Shown here: positions 27,061-28,041 of the stretch, one piece after another
Layout of the letters: each line of letters starts with the position of its first letter
Numbering within the stretch: position 1 is the first letter of the stretch
Origin: Acrasis kona
Lineage: Eukaryota; Heterolobosea; Eutetramitea; Acrasida; Acrasidae
Assembly (NCBI GenBank): GCA_026419775.2
Contig: JAOPGA020001055.1
Coordinates: 1 to 28,041 of the forward strand
Reading direction: 5' to 3'
DNA: 28,041 nucleotides
Translations under genes and position numbers: made by a program
The notes under the pieces: model-generated
The model's input: the letters and a program-made list of their open reading frames with translations, nothing else
Told to the model about the DNA's origin: nothing
Database searches by the model: none

Positions 27061-28041
27061 TTATGCAACCTCACCCGTTCTTTTAACAGTAAACTCTTTA
27101 AAGTCATCCGCTAATTCAACATTGTCGAACACTTGCTTGGCCTGTTCTAAGAGAATAGAGACATTGGCTACATTGGGATTGCCTTCTTCAGGCTGCTTCA
27201 GGTATCTCGCAGAAAAGTGAGTTAGAATCAGTCTTTTAGCGTTTATATCCTTAGCAAACGTTGCGGCCATATTTGGAGTGCTGTGACCCTTCATGATGCA
27301 TAAATCTTTCTGGCCATCTTCTAATGTCGACTCATGCGTGATGGCATCACAATCTCTTGCAATGTAAGCCAAACCCGACGAATCACAAGAGTCGCCTAAA
27401 ATGCACACTTTTCTACCCTTTTGATCTGGTCCCATAAAATCAGAAGAACGAACTACAGTTTTATTTTGGTCATCAAGAACAACATCTTTTCCACTTTTTA
27501 GTTTACCGAAAATTGGACCTGGTTTGATGCCATGTTTTTCTTGTAATAATTTTGCATCAAGTTTACCTGGCACGGAGTCTTCTTCAATAACATAACCCAT
27601 GCTGAATACTCTGTGTTGCAAAGGAGCAGATCTTATCGTTAGGTTTGCTATTCTTGCACTTTGATAATGTTAGTTAGTATAATAATAAAAATAATAGGTA
27701 CATGGGGAAGCAATGATTTTCTGATTCGTAGCGAATTAAAGACACTTCCTTCTCACACTCGAGTGCTTGGGGAAGTTCTGTAACGTATTTTTGTAAATCC
27801 TCTTCTGATAAGTCTATTGGGACAACTTCGTGAATTTTGATCAAGAAGCCTAAATGAGAGTCGCTGGCGGAAAGGGAGGCTCTTAGGAATTTCTTTAAGC
27901 CTATGGGACCGTAAATGTCTAACTCCGTTCTAGTCACAGGGTTGTTTCCAGAAAGTGTACATAATAATCCAGGTAGACCAAAGCACTAAAAAATAAAAAT
28001 TTTCATTTGGAGAAATGACTAACGTGGTCTCCATGCATGTG
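27061..28041 (-). CDS. ELAC1: ELAC1-type ribonuclease Z, 3' part (5' end outside the window)
   Basis: Exons are 28041-28024 (partial), 27985-27702 and 27658-27061; introns are 27986-28023 (38 nt) and 27659-27701 (43 nt, with TACTAAC before the acceptor). The metal-binding motif HMHGDH spans the first splice into CFGLPGLLCTLS. Then come ELDIYGPIGLKKFL, LTIRSAPLQHRVFSMGY, KPGPIFGKLKSGKDV, VCILGDSCDSSG, ITHESTLED, GHSTPNMAATFA and LILTHFSARY, in the order of short-form RNase Z. The enzyme cuts the 3' trailer from tRNA precursors. The short length and lack of an N-terminal pseudo-domain favour ELAC1 over ELAC2, though the missing 5' end limits this. Confidence 0.9.

Noticed and set aside
6676-28041. 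Functional cluster of tRNA genes with OSGEPL1 and RNase Z
   Set aside because: The enzymes are far from the tRNA genes and from each other, one is mitochondrial, and eukaryotic gene order gives no operon logic. Co-location is probably chance.

Overview
The window is nuclear DNA of a unicellular eukaryote. It is AT-rich and uses the standard stop codons. Its GT-AG introns are very short (34 to 54 nt where I could model them), and several carry a TACTAAC-type branch site. A long R-SNARE, a mitochondrial t6A synthase, a methylsterol-oxidase-type hydroxylase and a 'TFKP'-repeat protein of a kind common in flagellated protists all fit a protist or an early-branching fungus-like lineage. I cannot name the organism.

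Left part, 1 to about 11,170: a graveyard of mobile DNA. From left to right it holds (i) a small element with about 46-bp terminal inverted repeats (TIRs) enclosing a gene for a protein with two HNH-like zinc modules; (ii) a broken DDE_4-type transposase on the minus strand; (iii) three decayed members of an unrecognised gene family marked by a 'QHVIVVGGG' peptide and helical, SAM-like tails, one of them split by a 1.17-kb TA-inserting element; (iv) a tRNA-Thr(UGU) gene; (v) a LINE reverse-transcriptase fragment split by a 3.18-kb hAT transposon, itself split by a 670-bp TA-inserting element; and (vi) a second hAT remnant with a tRNA-Gly(GCC) gene between its ends. Both tRNA genes carry a 9 to 10 nt insert in a loop where eukaryotic tRNA introns are not normally found (D-loop and T-loop).

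Right part, 11,286 to 28,041: a compact run of apparently intact host genes. These are a TMEM135-like membrane protein (+), a RING-H2 protein (-), a WD40 protein (-), a carboxylesterase (-), a small coiled-coil protein (-), a VAMP7-like longin R-SNARE (-), the mitochondrial tRNA t6A synthase OSGEPL1/Qri7 (+), a TFKP-repeat protein (-), a very large NT-C2/coiled-coil/RUN-like protein with six micro-introns (-), a fatty-acid-hydroxylase/C-4 methylsterol-oxidase family enzyme (-), and the 3' part of an ELAC1-type RNase Z (-). Neighbouring convergent genes are separated by as little as 32 to 34 nt.

Functional themes are membrane traffic and tethering (VAMP7-like, the NT-C2/RUN-like protein), organelle membranes and lipid metabolism (TMEM135-like, sterol hydroxylase, esterase), and tRNA maturation (OSGEPL1, RNase Z). 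I see no sign that these act as one pathway. The strongest candidates for something new are the HNH-bearing TIR element, the two tRNA genes with loop inserts, the 'VGGG' gene family, and the R-SNARE that lacks its zero-layer arginine.
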